Assembly (NCBI GenBank): GCA_046091365.1
Contig: JBJTBM010000117.1
Span: 1 to 64,000 of the forward strand
Reading direction: 5' to 3'
From: Casp-actino8 sp046091365
Lineage (GTDB): Bacteria > Actinomycetota > Acidimicrobiia > Acidimicrobiales > Ilumatobacteraceae
Length of the DNA: 64,000 bases
A model generated the notes under the pieces. The model ran no database searches and had not been told where the DNA came from. It worked only from the letters and a program-made list of their open reading frames with translations. The position numbers and the translations under genes were made by a program. Positions 25,570 to 33,650 of the stretch are shown piece by piece. Every line of letters starts with the position of its first letter. Positions within the stretch are counted from its first letter, which is position 1.

Positions 25570-26963
25570 GAGACCTCCCGGGGGAAGAAGACGACGAATC
25601 GTGCGCCACCGGTCGGGGCGTCCTCGACCCAGGTGCGACCGCCGTGAGCGCGCACGTGTTCGTCGACGAGAGCGAGGCCGAGGCCGGTTCCACCGGCTCG
25701 GCTGCGACCGGCCGAACCGCGGGCGAAGCGCTCGAAGATGCGCAAGCGTTCGCTGTGGGCGACGCCGGGGCCGGAGTCCTCCACCGCCACGACGATTCCG
25801 ATGACGCCGGATTCCTCGGCGTGATTCTCGATCCTGATGCGGTCGGCGCCTCCGCCGTGGATGCGGGCGTTGTCGAGGAGGTTCGCCAGGATGCGCTCGA
25901 ATCGTCGCTTGTCGACCGCGCCGACTCCGTCACTGTCGGGTGCCACCACGACGGGCACGTCGGTCGCCCCATAGCGCTGAGCGATACGTCGCACGAGGGC
26001 GACGAGGTCGGTTTCCTCGCGGTGGAGGTCGGTCACGCCGACGTCGAGGCGCGCGAGCTCGAGCAGGTCGATCACCATCTGGTCGAACCGACGCACCTGG
26101 CTGATGACGACATCGAGCGCCTGCTGTGTCCTATCGTTCAGGTCGGCCCGGCGCGCGTCGAGTACCTCGACCGCGGCCGCCAGGGCGGTGATGGGCGAGC
26201 GCAACTCGTGGCTCACGTCGCTGGCGAAGCGAGCCTCGCGTTCGATGCGGGTTTGGACGGCGTCGGCCATCTCGTTGAACGACGTGACGAGTCGGGCCAG
26301 GTCGGGGTCGACCTCCTCGTCGAGTCGGGTGTCGAGTCCGCCTTCGGCGATGTCCCCTGCGGCCTCGCTCACCCGTTCGAGGGGCCGCATGATACGACGG
26401 CCGACCGCGACGCCGACGAGCCCGGCCACCAGGGCGACCACGATCACGCCGACGATCAACGCCGAGCCGATAGCGGTCAGCGTGCGCTGTTCATCATCGA
26501 GCGGGAAAGCCTCGAAATACTGGGCGTCGATGTCGGCGATGTGGACCGCCACCGCGATGTACGGCTGGTCGTCGAACGTGAACCTTTGGCGCGACGTGGT
26601 TCCGGTGAGTGCCGCCTGCACCAACTCCGGGGGGAACGCGGCCTGCGTGTAGCGGATTTCCTGGCTGAAGTAGAGGTTCTCGGGCTGCAGGTGCAGGACC
26701 GCGAACCCGCCCTGCTCGGTGCGCACGTTGCTGATCAACTCGAACGCCTCGCTGCGTCGGGTACGGATCTGCGAACGGATCAGTTGGGCGTTGTTGAAGG
26801 ACTGGCGTTCGACGACGTCGTCGCGACGCTGGAGGATGTAGGACCGTGCGGTCAGATAGGTGGCAGTCGAGAGTGCCACCGAGGCGAGCAGACCGGTGGC
26901 GACGAACAGCAACGTCACGCGCTGGCGCAGGCTGATGGAGCGCAGTCGATCCCGCAGGGTCAC
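25566..26963 (-). CDS. MtrB-like sensor histidine kinase
   Basis: A 465-aa membrane sensor kinase. TM1 about 17-37, an extracytoplasmic domain of about 120 residues, TM2 about 162-187, HAMP, then HisKA with SDVSHELRSPITAL (phosphorylated His near residue 252) and an ATPase domain with NLLDNARIHGGG (N box), DSGPGVA and GTGLGLALVDEH (G boxes). GTG 26963 is chosen because CAGGAT ends 6 nt upstream and no sensible sequence precedes it. It is co-translated with the GerMN lipoprotein, as mtrB is with lpqB, but its likely regulator lies divergent at 27227. Confidence 0.87.
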   Translation of the reverse strand: MTLRDRLRSISLRQRVTLLFVATGLLASVALSTATYLTARSYILQRRDDVVERQSFNNAQLIRSQIRTRRSEAFELISNVRTEQGGFAVLHLQPENLYFSQEIRYTQAAFPPELVQAALTGTTSRQRFTFDDQPYIAVAVHIADIDAQYFEAFPLDDEQRTLTAIGSALIVGVIVVALVAGLVGVAVGRRIMRPLERVSEAAGDIAEGGLDTRLDEEVDPDLARLVTSFNEMADAVQTRIEREARFASDVSHELRSPITALAAAVEVLDARRADLNDRTQQALDVVISQVRRFDQMVIDLLELARLDVGVTDLHREETDLVALVRRIAQRYGATDVPVVVAPDSDGVGAVDKRRFERILANLLDNARIHGGGADRIRIENHAEESGVIGIVVAVEDSGPGVAHSERLRIFERFARGSAGRSRAGGTGLGLALVDEHVRAHGGRTWVEDAPTGGARFVVFFPREVS

Positions 26964-26969
26964 CCACTC

Positions 26970-26975
26970 ATCCTG
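26970..26975 (-). promoter_or_regulatory. -10 element of the mtrB-like kinase gene (leaderless)
   Basis: Reverse strand CAGGAT ends 6 nt before GTG 26963; first base departs from TANNNT. Confidence 0.45.
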
Positions 26976-27214
26976 CCCGATCGGATCGACGTCGACACGG
27001 GGCGTTCGGTGGCGGACAGCGAATCGCCCGGTTCGGGCTGGGCCAGCGAACCGGGCGAGATCCGTGTCGATCGCGCCGGGCGGTGAGGGCCAGGGGGAGG
27101 ACGGCCCCCACCGCACCAGCGTGAACGGGGGTCAGTCTCCCGAGGGTCTGTGAAAGGTCCGTGTGGCTTCTGTGCGTTTTGTGTAACAAATCGGGACCGG
27201 GACACCGGATCGGC

Positions 27215-27220
27215 GAGAAT
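27215..27220 (+). promoter_or_regulatory. -10 element of the mtrA-like regulator gene (leaderless)
   Basis: GAGAAT ends 6 nt before GTG 27227; weaker than the TANNNT form. Confidence 0.4.
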
Positions 27221-27226
27221 CGTCCC

Positions 27227-27913
27227 GTGCACTCGCTGCTCTTCATCGAAGACGACGACCAGATCAGGTTGGCCCTGCGACTGGCCCTGGAGGATGAGGG
27301 GTACGAGGTGCGCGAAGCCGCCGACGGGGTGGCGGGTCTGGCCGCGTTCCACCAGAGAGAACCCGACCTCGTGCTGCTCGACCTACGGCTGCCCGACATC
27401 TCGGGCTTCGAGGTCTGTCGGGCCATCCGGGCCATGAGCATCGTCCCGATCGTGATGGTCACGGCCGAGACCGACACGATCGACATGGTGTCGGGACTCG
27501 AGGCCGGGGCGGACGACTACGTGACGAAGCCCGTGGTCCCCAAGGAATTGGCGGCGCGCATTCGCGCGCACCTACGCCGGGTGCAGTTGCAGGTGACCGT
27601 CGCTCCGACCACCACGGAGACCTTCGGCGACATCGACCTGCGACGCGAGCAGGGTCTCGTCTTCAAGGCCGGACGCGAATTGTCGTTGACCAAGACCGAG
27701 TTCAACCTCCTCTGCGAGTTCGCCGATCACCCGAACGTCGTGTTGTCGCGCGATCAACTGTTGGAGCGGGTATGGGGCTACGACTACCTCGGTGACAGTC
27801 GGCTCGTCGACGCGCACGTGCGTCGGTTGCGCGTGAAGATCGAGGACCACCCCGACGACCCGCGCATCATCCTGACCGTGCGCGGTCTGGGCTATCGGCT
27901 CATCCCCGCGTGA
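27227..27913 (+). CDS. OmpR-family response regulator, MtrA-like
   Basis: A 228-aa DNA-binding regulator. The receiver domain (1-115) has the acidic FIEDDD cluster, the phospho-acceptor Asp in VLLDLRLPD, TAETDT and ADDYVTKP; the winged-helix domain (about 125-228) has LTKTEFNLLCEFADHP, DQLLERVWGYDYLGDSRLVDAHVRRLRVKIE and a LTVRGLGYRL end. The segment TAETDTIDMVSGLEAGADDY resembles MtrA. It is divergent from its probable cognate kinase, unlike the mtrA-mtrB order elsewhere. Its last 14 nt overlap the end of the convergent helicase gene. Confidence 0.88.
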   Translation: MHSLLFIEDDDQIRLALRLALEDEGYEVREAADGVAGLAAFHQREPDLVLLDLRLPDISGFEVCRAIRAMSIVPIVMVTAETDTIDMVSGLEAGADDYVTKPVVPKELAARIRAHLRRVQLQVTVAPTTTETFGDIDLRREQGLVFKAGRELSLTKTEFNLLCEFADHPNVVLSRDQLLERVWGYDYLGDSRLVDAHVRRLRVKIEDHPDDPRIILTVRGLGYRLIPA

Positions 27914-29813
27914 TGTTGCGGAGGAACTCGGCCACCTCGCGGCGGTCGATCGACTTGCGCATAGGGGGCATGGCCGCCATGATGTCGCGCCGGTAACCCT
28001 TCACGGCCAGACGCGAGTCGAAGACCGCCACCACCCCACGGTCGGAGGCGTTGCGGATGAGACGTCCGGTCGCCTGGGCGAGCAGGGTTGCCGCCCGGGG
28101 CAGGTCGATGTCGCGGAACGCGCGGTCGCCGAGCGCCTCGCGTCGGGCGCTGAGCAAAGGGTCGTCGGGTCGGGGAAACGGGATGCGATCGATCGTCACG
28201 AGCGACAACGTGCGGCCGGGAATGTCGATGCCTTGGAAGAAACTCGCCGTCGCGAACAGGCACGACGTTTCGTCGTCGCTGAACAATCGTACGAGTTGGG
28301 CCCGGGGGAACTGGTTCTGTTCGAAGATGGTGACGCCGAGTCGTGGTCGGAGTGCTTGCGCGGCGGCTTCCATCGCCTTGTAACTCGTGAAGAGGGCCAA
28401 TGTGCGTCCGCCGGCGGCCTCGATGAGGTGGTGCAGTTCGTCGTGCATCGCCGAGCGGAACGCGGGCGCGTTGGGTTCGGGGAGGGATTTGGCGCAGTAG
28501 AGAATCGCATTCTCGCCGTAGTCGAAAGGGCTCTCGACGTTCAGCAGGCTCGTGTCCTCGAGTGGAAGGCCGACGCGGGTCGGCATGTTCGCCGGGATGG
28601 TCGCACTGGTCAAGATCGCGGTGTGCTTCGACCAGATCCCCTCGCGCAGGAACGACGAGACGTCGAGGGGTGCGATGTCGAGCACCGGACGATCGACTCG
28701 TCCGCTCACGAACGGCACGAAGGTGGCATCGATTCCCAACGCGGCGTTGAGGGTCGCGTCGAGGCGACCGGCGAGTGTCTGGGCGCGCAGTCGACGTTGG
28801 GCCGAGTCCTCGTCCTTGGTCTCCACGCGTCGCAGCGCCTCGAGGGCGGTCGACACCACCCGCACCCCGTTGGCCAGCACCTCGGCGATTGGTCGAGGCA
28901 ACGGCGTCGACAGACGATTGTTGTGGTCGGGTGCGAGCACCTCGGTGAGCATCGCACCGACGTCGGTGATCATCTTTTGCAGATCCGGGTCGTCGATGAT
29001 GCGTCGGACCGCGTTGGCGAAGAAGGTGAAACTTCCGTCGCCGATCGAGAGCCCGATGGTGCCACTCATCGTGTCCTCGAGACCGTGCGCCTCGTCGACG
29101 ATCACGATCTCGTGCTCGGGTAGCAACGCCCCGTCGGATGCGATGTGGTTGCCATAGAGGTGCGTGTTGACGACGATGACGTCGGCCTCGGCGGCTCGGG
29201 CTCGGGCCACCTCGGTGAAACACGAGCCGCCGAAGGGACAGCGGTTCGCCCCGGGGCACTCTTCGCTGCCGACCGACACCGCGATCCGGGCCCGTTCGGA
29301 AGGTGCGAAGGCGAGCGAGTCGAGGTCGCCGCTCGGCGTCGTGGCGGCCCAGGCGACGAGTTGGTCGATCTCGCGTTTGGTCGAGGCGGAGTAATCGTCG
29401 AGTTCGAGCAGGGTCGGGGAGTCGTCCTTGCGACGCTTACTCGCGACTTCTCCGGTCAATTCGGCGACCCGCTGACGACAGACGTAGTTACGACGACCCT
29501 TCAGGACCGCCCACGACACCTCGCGACCCAGGTATTCGCGCAGTGCGTCGACGAGGAACGGCAGATCCTTGGAGGCCAATTGGTCCTGCAGGTTCTTGGT
29601 GGCGGTGGCGACCACCGTGCGCTTGCCCGACATCATCGCGGGCACGAGGTACGCGATGGTTTTGCCCGTTCCGGTGCCGGCTTGGACGACGAGGTGACGT
29701 CCCTCGGTGATGGCCTCCTCGACGGCCATGGCCATCTGGCGTTGCCCAGGTCGGCTCTCGGCGCGGGGCAACGCCGACGTGGCGATCTCGAGCGCATCGG
29801 ACAATCTGGGCAT
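27900..29813 (-). CDS. dinG: DinG/YoaA-type ATP-dependent DNA helicase
   Basis: A 637-aa superfamily-2 XPD-like helicase for unwinding damaged or structured DNA. Walker A AGTGTGKT (about 45-52), the DEAH box in VIVDEAHGLED, and four Cys arranged as YVCRQR ... ECPGANRCPFGGSC that would bind a [4Fe-4S] cluster. Motifs V and VI are SFFQGIDIPG and LAQATGRLIR. ATG 29813 is fixed by TACGGT 6 nt upstream; the open frame extends about 1.3 kb further upstream but that part is antisense to other genes. The 3' end overlaps the mtrA-like gene by 14 nt. Confidence 0.9.
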   Translation of the reverse strand: MPRLSDALEIATSALPRAESRPGQRQMAMAVEEAITEGRHLVVQAGTGTGKTIAYLVPAMMSGKRTVVATATKNLQDQLASKDLPFLVDALREYLGREVSWAVLKGRRNYVCRQRVAELTGEVASKRRKDDSPTLLELDDYSASTKREIDQLVAWAATTPSGDLDSLAFAPSERARIAVSVGSEECPGANRCPFGGSCFTEVARARAAEADVIVVNTHLYGNHIASDGALLPEHEIVIVDEAHGLEDTMSGTIGLSIGDGSFTFFANAVRRIIDDPDLQKMITDVGAMLTEVLAPDHNNRLSTPLPRPIAEVLANGVRVVSTALEALRRVETKDEDSAQRRLRAQTLAGRLDATLNAALGIDATFVPFVSGRVDRPVLDIAPLDVSSFLREGIWSKHTAILTSATIPANMPTRVGLPLEDTSLLNVESPFDYGENAILYCAKSLPEPNAPAFRSAMHDELHHLIEAAGGRTLALFTSYKAMEAAAQALRPRLGVTIFEQNQFPRAQLVRLFSDDETSCLFATASFFQGIDIPGRTLSLVTIDRIPFPRPDDPLLSARREALGDRAFRDIDLPRAATLLAQATGRLIRNASDRGVVAVFDSRLAVKGYRRDIMAAMPPMRKSIDRREVAEFLRNITRG

Positions 29814-29819
29814 CGGGTC

Positions 29820-29825
29820 ACCGTA
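29820..29825 (-). promoter_or_regulatory. -10 element of the dinG-type gene (leaderless)
   Basis: Reverse strand TACGGT ends 6 nt before ATG 29813. Confidence 0.6.
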
Positions 29826-29872
29826 CCGCAGGGTCGCCGGACACGATGGGGACGGCGATGGCTCGCGACGAT

Positions 29873-30538
29873 TCAGTGTGCCGACGCACGACGGGCGAGG
29901 GCGATCGCGGCCACCAGATCGTCGTGCGAGTAGTCGGGCCAGGCCGCCTTGGCGAAGTGGATCGGCGCCCCCATCGACTGCCAGAGGAGGAAGTTCGACA
30001 CGCGGTGTTCGCCCGATGTGCGCACCATGACGTCGACGCGTGGAAGGTCCGACTCGTACATCGCGACGTCGAGCGCCGGGACCGTCGGCTCGCGTCCCTC
30101 GCGACGCAATCGCTCGGCGGCGTGGGCTATCTCGGCGCGGCTGCCGTAGTCGAAAGCCACGGTGAGGGTCATACCGGTGTTCGCGGCCGTGTCGGCGATG
30201 GCTTTGCGAATGGCGCGTTGCACGTAGCGGGGTGTGCGGGCGGTGGGTTCGTCGAACGGACGACCGAGCCAGCGCACCCGGACCCCGAGGTCGTTCAACT
30301 CGGCCACCCGTCCGAACAACTTCTCGTGCAGGCCGAGAATGTGGCGCACCTCGCGTCGCGGTCGCACCCAGTTCTCGGTGGAGAAACCGAAGACGGTCAG
30401 GTGGTCGACACCCAGTCGGACCGCGGAACGTACCACCGCGGCCAGATTCTCCTCGCCCGCGGTGTGGCCGGCGGTTCGGGGCAGGTCGCGTTGACGGGCC
30501 CAACGGCCGTTTCCATCCATGATGCAGGCGACATGCAC
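29873..30538 (-). CDS. uppS: Isoprenyl (cis-prenyl) diphosphate synthase
   Basis: A 221-aa cis-prenyltransferase that elongates farnesyl or geranyl diphosphate with IPP to make the polyprenyl carrier for wall synthesis. MDGNGRWA (catalytic Asp at residue 8), FGFSTENWVRP (50-60) and RTSGEHRVSNFLLWQ (173-187) are intact. Odd point: the family's AYxELxF, whose Glu equals E. coli Glu213, reads SMGAPIHF here, with Pro192 in the Glu position. GTG 30538 is set by TACGGT 6 nt upstream. The adjacent divergent gene is a degenerate paralogue that keeps the AYSEL motif. Slightly short for the family. Confidence 0.85.
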   Translation of the reverse strand: MHVACIMDGNGRWARQRDLPRTAGHTAGEENLAAVVRSAVRLGVDHLTVFGFSTENWVRPRREVRHILGLHEKLFGRVAELNDLGVRVRWLGRPFDEPTARTPRYVQRAIRKAIADTAANTGMTLTVAFDYGSRAEIAHAAERLRREGREPTVPALDVAMYESDLPRVDVMVRTSGEHRVSNFLLWQSMGAPIHFAKAAWPDYSHDDLVAAIALARRASAH

Positions 30539-30544
30539 GGGTGA

Positions 30545-30550
30545 ACCGTA
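30545..30550 (-). promoter_or_regulatory. -10 element of uppS (leaderless)
   Basis: Reverse strand TACGGT ends 6 nt before GTG 30538. Confidence 0.6.
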
Positions 30551-30599
30551 CCGCCTCGGTCCGTTCGGTCGAAGACACCTCACCGACCACGGGGTGGGG

Positions 30600-30605
30600 C
30601 ACAAT
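30600..30605 (+). promoter_or_regulatory. -10 element of the uppS-like gene (leaderless)
   Basis: CACAAT ends 6 nt before GTG 30612. It faces the uppS promoter 50 nt away. Confidence 0.5.
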
Positions 30606-30611
30606 GGTTCG

Positions 30612-31166
30612 GTGTTCACTCGTCGGGCTTCCGTTCGGTCCGCTTCCGAGGTCGGGGGCGAACTGCGGCACGCCGTGGTGGTCGGCGGAGAGCTGAGCGA
30701 ATGGGAGTCCATGTCGGAGTCGGAGTGGGAGCGACGCGTCGCCCTCATCGGATCGGTGGCATCGCGGCATGGCGCCCGACACCTGTCGGTCCTCCCGTAC
30801 GGAGCGACGGGTGGCTCGTCGATGCGGGGATCGGTCCGTCACGAATCGCACGGGGTGTCGGTCGTCGTCTCCTGGAGCGCCGACGGTCGCGAGCGGATCG
30901 CCGCGGCCGTCCGGACGATCGACCCGGCACGTGCGATCGACGAGCAAGCGGTCGAGAAGGCGATGCACGGTGAGGCGGGCGAACCTGATCTGGTGGTGGT
31001 CCTCGGACCGTCCGACCGGTTGCCTCCCTCGCTCGTCTGGGAACTCGCCTACAGCGAGTTGGTCTTCGTCGACACGAGTTGGGATTCCCTCGACGCCGAA
31101 GCGCTCGACGACGCCTTGGGTGTCTTCCATGGACGGGAGCGTCGATTCGGCGGGGTCGATGGATGA
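30612..31166 (+). CDS. Degenerate cis-prenyltransferase (UppS-like) paralogue
   Basis: A 184-aa protein that aligns by eye along UppS but lacks its catalytic residues. HAVVVGGELSEWES (20-33) replaces the MDGNGRWA loop; HLSVLPYG (57-64) matches the HLTVFGF strand; VSVVVSWSADGRERIAAAVR (82-101) matches the AFDYGSRAEIAHAAERL helix; LGPSDRLPPSLVWELAYSEL (131-150) matches RTSGExRxSNFLLWQxAYxEL without gaps. The Asp, the SGE and SNF residues are gone while AYSEL with Glu149 remains. GTG 30612 follows a CACAAT hexamer. The stop overlaps recO (ATGA). It may be a non-catalytic partner subunit of UppS or a decaying copy. Confidence 0.7.
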   Translation: MFTRRASVRSASEVGGELRHAVVVGGELSEWESMSESEWERRVALIGSVASRHGARHLSVLPYGATGGSSMRGSVRHESHGVSVVVSWSADGRERIAAAVRTIDPARAIDEQAVEKAMHGEAGEPDLVVVLGPSDRLPPSLVWELAYSELVFVDTSWDSLDAEALDDALGVFHGRERRFGGVDG

Positions 31167-31927
31167 CGAGCCGCCTGTACCGCGATCGTGGCATCGTCCT
31201 GCGCACCTACAAATCCGGTGAGTCGGATCGCATCATCGTCTTTCTGACCGAGAACAATGGCAAGGTCCGCGCCATCGCCAAGGGGGTGCGTAAGACGCGG
31301 TCGAAATTCGGTGGACGGCTCGAACCGATGTCTCTGCTTGACCTGCAACTCCACCGGGGGCGCGATCTGGACATCGTCAACCAGGTGGAGACCGTCGACA
31401 GTTTGCACGCGGTGTTCGGTGACCTCGACTCGATGACCGAGGCGATCGCGACCCTCGAGGCGGTCGATCAGTTGGTGCCCGACCGCGAGCCGGTGGGGAA
31501 CCTGTTCCGCATGCTCGTCGGAGTCCGCCGCACGTTGCTCACACGACCGTCACCGCTCGTCGTCCCGGCCTTCCTCTGGAAGTTGCTCTCGTACGAAGGG
31601 GTTCATCCGGTCCTCGACCGGTGCTCGTCGTGCGGAGAGTCCGCCGTCTCGGAGTTCACGCTCTTCGATGTCGCACTCGGTGGCGTGGTGTGCTCGTCGT
31701 GTCGCTCGGGGGCCCCGATCTCGGCGGCGGCACTCGACCTGATGCGCGATGTGCTGGGAGGGAATTTGGGCGACGCCCTCGACCGTGCCCATCATCCCGG
31801 AGGCCAGACGCTCGACGACCCGGTGGTCAACGAGGTCGCGGCGTTGGCGACGCGAGCCTTCGAGCATCACGTCGAGCGGCGTCTGCGCTCGGTGTCGATC
31901 TTCGAACGGCACGAACCGGGTTCCTGA
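31163..31927 (+). CDS. recO: DNA repair protein RecO
   Basis: A 254-aa recombination mediator that loads RecA with RecR in the RecFOR pathway. The N-terminal OB fold has RDRGIVLRTYKSGESDRIIVFLT (within residues 5-30) and AIAKGVRKTRSKFGGRLEP; the C-terminal helical domain carries a zinc site of two pairs, CSSC near 163-166 and CSSC near 185-188. ATG 31163 overlaps the stop of the uppS-like gene as ATGA, so translation is coupled. glyS follows after 31 nt. In mycobacteria recO and uppS are also neighbours. Confidence 0.93.
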   Translation: MTSRLYRDRGIVLRTYKSGESDRIIVFLTENNGKVRAIAKGVRKTRSKFGGRLEPMSLLDLQLHRGRDLDIVNQVETVDSLHAVFGDLDSMTEAIATLEAVDQLVPDREPVGNLFRMLVGVRRTLLTRPSPLVVPAFLWKLLSYEGVHPVLDRCSSCGESAVSEFTLFDVALGGVVCSSCRSGAPISAAALDLMRDVLGGNLGDALDRAHHPGGQTLDDPVVNEVAALATRAFEHHVERRLRSVSIFERHEPGS

Positions 31928-31944
31928 TCTGCGCGTCACCCCCG

Positions 31945-31950
31945 TAGCCT
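31945..31950 (+). promoter_or_regulatory. -10 element of glyS
   Basis: TAGCCT lies 8 nt before ATG 31959, giving a leader of about 2 nt. Confidence 0.45.
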
Positions 31951-31958
31951 TGTCCCTC

Positions 31959-33269
31959 ATGCCGGCCACGGACCTCGAACAGATCGTCAACTTGTGCAAG
32001 CGCCGGGGGTTCGTCTACCCGTCGGCCGAGATCTACGGCGGCTTTCGGAGTTCGTACGACTACGGTCCGCTCGGTTCGCTGATGTTGCGCAACGTGCGCG
32101 AGTCATGGGTGCGAACGATGGTGCAGAAGCGGGACGACGTGGTGTTGATCGACGCCGCGATCCTCGGCCCGCCCCAGGTGTTCGAGGCCAGCGGCCATCT
32201 CGCGAACTTCAGCGACCCGCTCGTCGACTGCAAAAAGTGCAAACAGCGGTTCCGCGAGGATCATCTCGAGAACCCGAGCGTGTGTCCGGGTTGCGGCTCG
32301 GAGGGAACGCTCACCGAGGCGCGCGCGTTCAACTTGATGTTCAAGACCTACGCGGGCCCCGTCGAGGGCTCCGGAGCCGAGGTGTACCTGCGTCCCGAGA
32401 CCGCTCAGGGCATGTTCGTGAACTTCACGAACGTCCTGCAGACGAGCCGCAAGAAGCCGCCCTTCGGGATCGCCCAGGTCGGCAAGAGTTTCCGCAACGA
32501 GATCACGCCGGGCAACTTCATATTCCGCACACGCGAGTTCGAACAGATGGAACTGGAGTTCTTCGTGCCTCCGGCCGAGGGTCCGGCATGGTACGAGTTC
32601 TGGTGCAACGCGCGTATGCAGTGGTACGTCGAACTCGGGATACCGGCCCACATGTTGCGTTTGCGGGCGCACGACGCCGACGAGTTGTCGCACTACTCCG
32701 CGGGCACCGCCGACGTGGAGTTCGCATACCCGTGGGGTTGGGGCGAGCTCGAGGGCATCGCCCAGCGGACCAACTTCGACCTCAACCAGCATGCGACCCA
32801 CTCTGGGCAGAAACTCGACTTCTTCGATCAGTCGACGAACGAGCGCTACGTGCCCTTCGTGATCGAGCCGGCCGCTGGCGTGAATCGTGCGATGGCCGCC
32901 TTCTTGTTGGCGGCCTACGAGGAACAAGTGGTCGGCGACGAGACCCGCACCGTGTTGCACCTCCACCCCCGCCTCGCGCCGTACAAGGTCGCCGTGCTGC
33001 CCTTGAGCAAGAAGGACAACCTCACGCCGGTGGCCCGCGCGGTGTTCGAGTCGCTCGGTGAGCGGTACATGGTCGACTACGACGACACCCAGTCGATCGG
33101 CAAGCGGTACCGCCGTCAGGACGAGATCGGCACCCCGCTGTGCATCACCGTCGATTTCGACTCGCTCGAGGACCACGCCGTGACGATCCGCGACCGCGAC
33201 TCGATGGAGCAGGTGCGCGTGCCGATCGCCGACCTCGAGACCGAGGTTCGGGTGCGTCTCGGCTTCTGA
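31959..33269 (+). CDS. glyS: Glycyl-tRNA synthetase, homodimeric class II
   Basis: A 436-aa alpha2-type GlyRS charging tRNA-Gly. Motif 1 region FVYPSAEIYGGFRSSYDYGP, a zinc-binding pair CKKCKQ ... CPGCGS (about 88-110), motif 2 FGIAQVGKSFRNEI with EFEQMELEFF, and motif 3 PAAGVNRAMAAFLL; an anticodon-binding domain follows from about 335. Length is near the usual 440-460. ATG 31959 is taken because the family N-terminus ATDLEQIVNLCKRRGF starts there; the frame upstream overlaps recO. This position after recO/uppS is the normal actinobacterial order. Confidence 0.95.
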   Translation: MPATDLEQIVNLCKRRGFVYPSAEIYGGFRSSYDYGPLGSLMLRNVRESWVRTMVQKRDDVVLIDAAILGPPQVFEASGHLANFSDPLVDCKKCKQRFREDHLENPSVCPGCGSEGTLTEARAFNLMFKTYAGPVEGSGAEVYLRPETAQGMFVNFTNVLQTSRKKPPFGIAQVGKSFRNEITPGNFIFRTREFEQMELEFFVPPAEGPAWYEFWCNARMQWYVELGIPAHMLRLRAHDADELSHYSAGTADVEFAYPWGWGELEGIAQRTNFDLNQHATHSGQKLDFFDQSTNERYVPFVIEPAAGVNRAMAAFLLAAYEEQVVGDETRTVLHLHPRLAPYKVAVLPLSKKDNLTPVARAVFESLGERYMVDYDDTQSIGKRYRRQDEIGTPLCITVDFDSLEDHAVTIRDRDSMEQVRVPIADLETEVRVRLGF

Positions 33270-33337
33270 GCGCTCCGTTCCGAGCGTCTACTCTTGAACC
33301 GGGCCTTGGGCCCACGAACCACGGAGGAATCGTCCAC

Positions 33338-33643
33338 ATGGCCAAAGTCGCCGTTATCGCCAAGATCGCCGCTCAAGAGGGCAAGCGGTCCGACCTCGCC
33401 AAGGCCCTGCAGGCCGCGCTCGACACCGCTCAGGGAGAGGCCGGTACGGAGGCCTACATCCTGCACGAGGACGCCTCGGACGCGAACCTGTTGTGGATGT
33501 ACGAGATGTACACCGATCAGGATGCCCTGACGGTCCACATGGGTTCGGACGCGTTCAAGGCCCTCGGCCCGGCGATCATGCCGTTCTTGGCCGGTCGCCC
33601 GGAGTTGATCTTCGTGACGCCCATCGGTGGCAAGGGCGCCTGA
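33338..33643 (+). CDS. Antibiotic biosynthesis monooxygenase (YgiN-like) family protein
   Basis: A 101-aa dimeric ferredoxin-like-fold protein of the ABM/YgiN family. The strand MAKVAVIAKIAAQEGKR, the helix SDLAKALQAALDTAQ, the EAYILHEDASDANLLWMYE strand and the AGRPELIFVTPIG end are typical. Relatives are quinol monooxygenases, haem-degrading enzymes or stress proteins; key residues for haem are not apparent. A GGAGG site lies 10 nt before ATG 33338, and TACTCT at about 33290-33295 may be its -10. It is followed at 7 nt by trpC, perhaps in one transcript. Confidence 0.8.
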   Translation: MAKVAVIAKIAAQEGKRSDLAKALQAALDTAQGEAGTEAYILHEDASDANLLWMYEMYTDQDALTVHMGSDAFKALGPAIMPFLAGRPELIFVTPIGGKGA

Positions 33644-33650
33644 GCCCATA

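Larger units (their letters stand above)
26964..27226. other. Divergent intergenic region of the MtrAB-like genes
   Basis: This 263-nt stretch is the largest gene-free interval in the window. It holds the two facing -10 elements and, near the regulator, two direct TCTGTG hexamers at 27147-27152 and 27169-27174 (22 nt apart, two helical turns), followed by GTGTAACA at 27181-27188. The in-phase repeats suggest a response-regulator binding site for autoregulation. No small gene or RNA was recognised. Confidence 0.45.

Noticed and set aside
29814..31130. Upstream extension of the dinG-type frame to about 31130 on the reverse strand
   Set aside because: The extension is antisense to the uppS-like gene and out of frame with uppS; the real start at 29813 has a leaderless promoter and family-like N-terminus.
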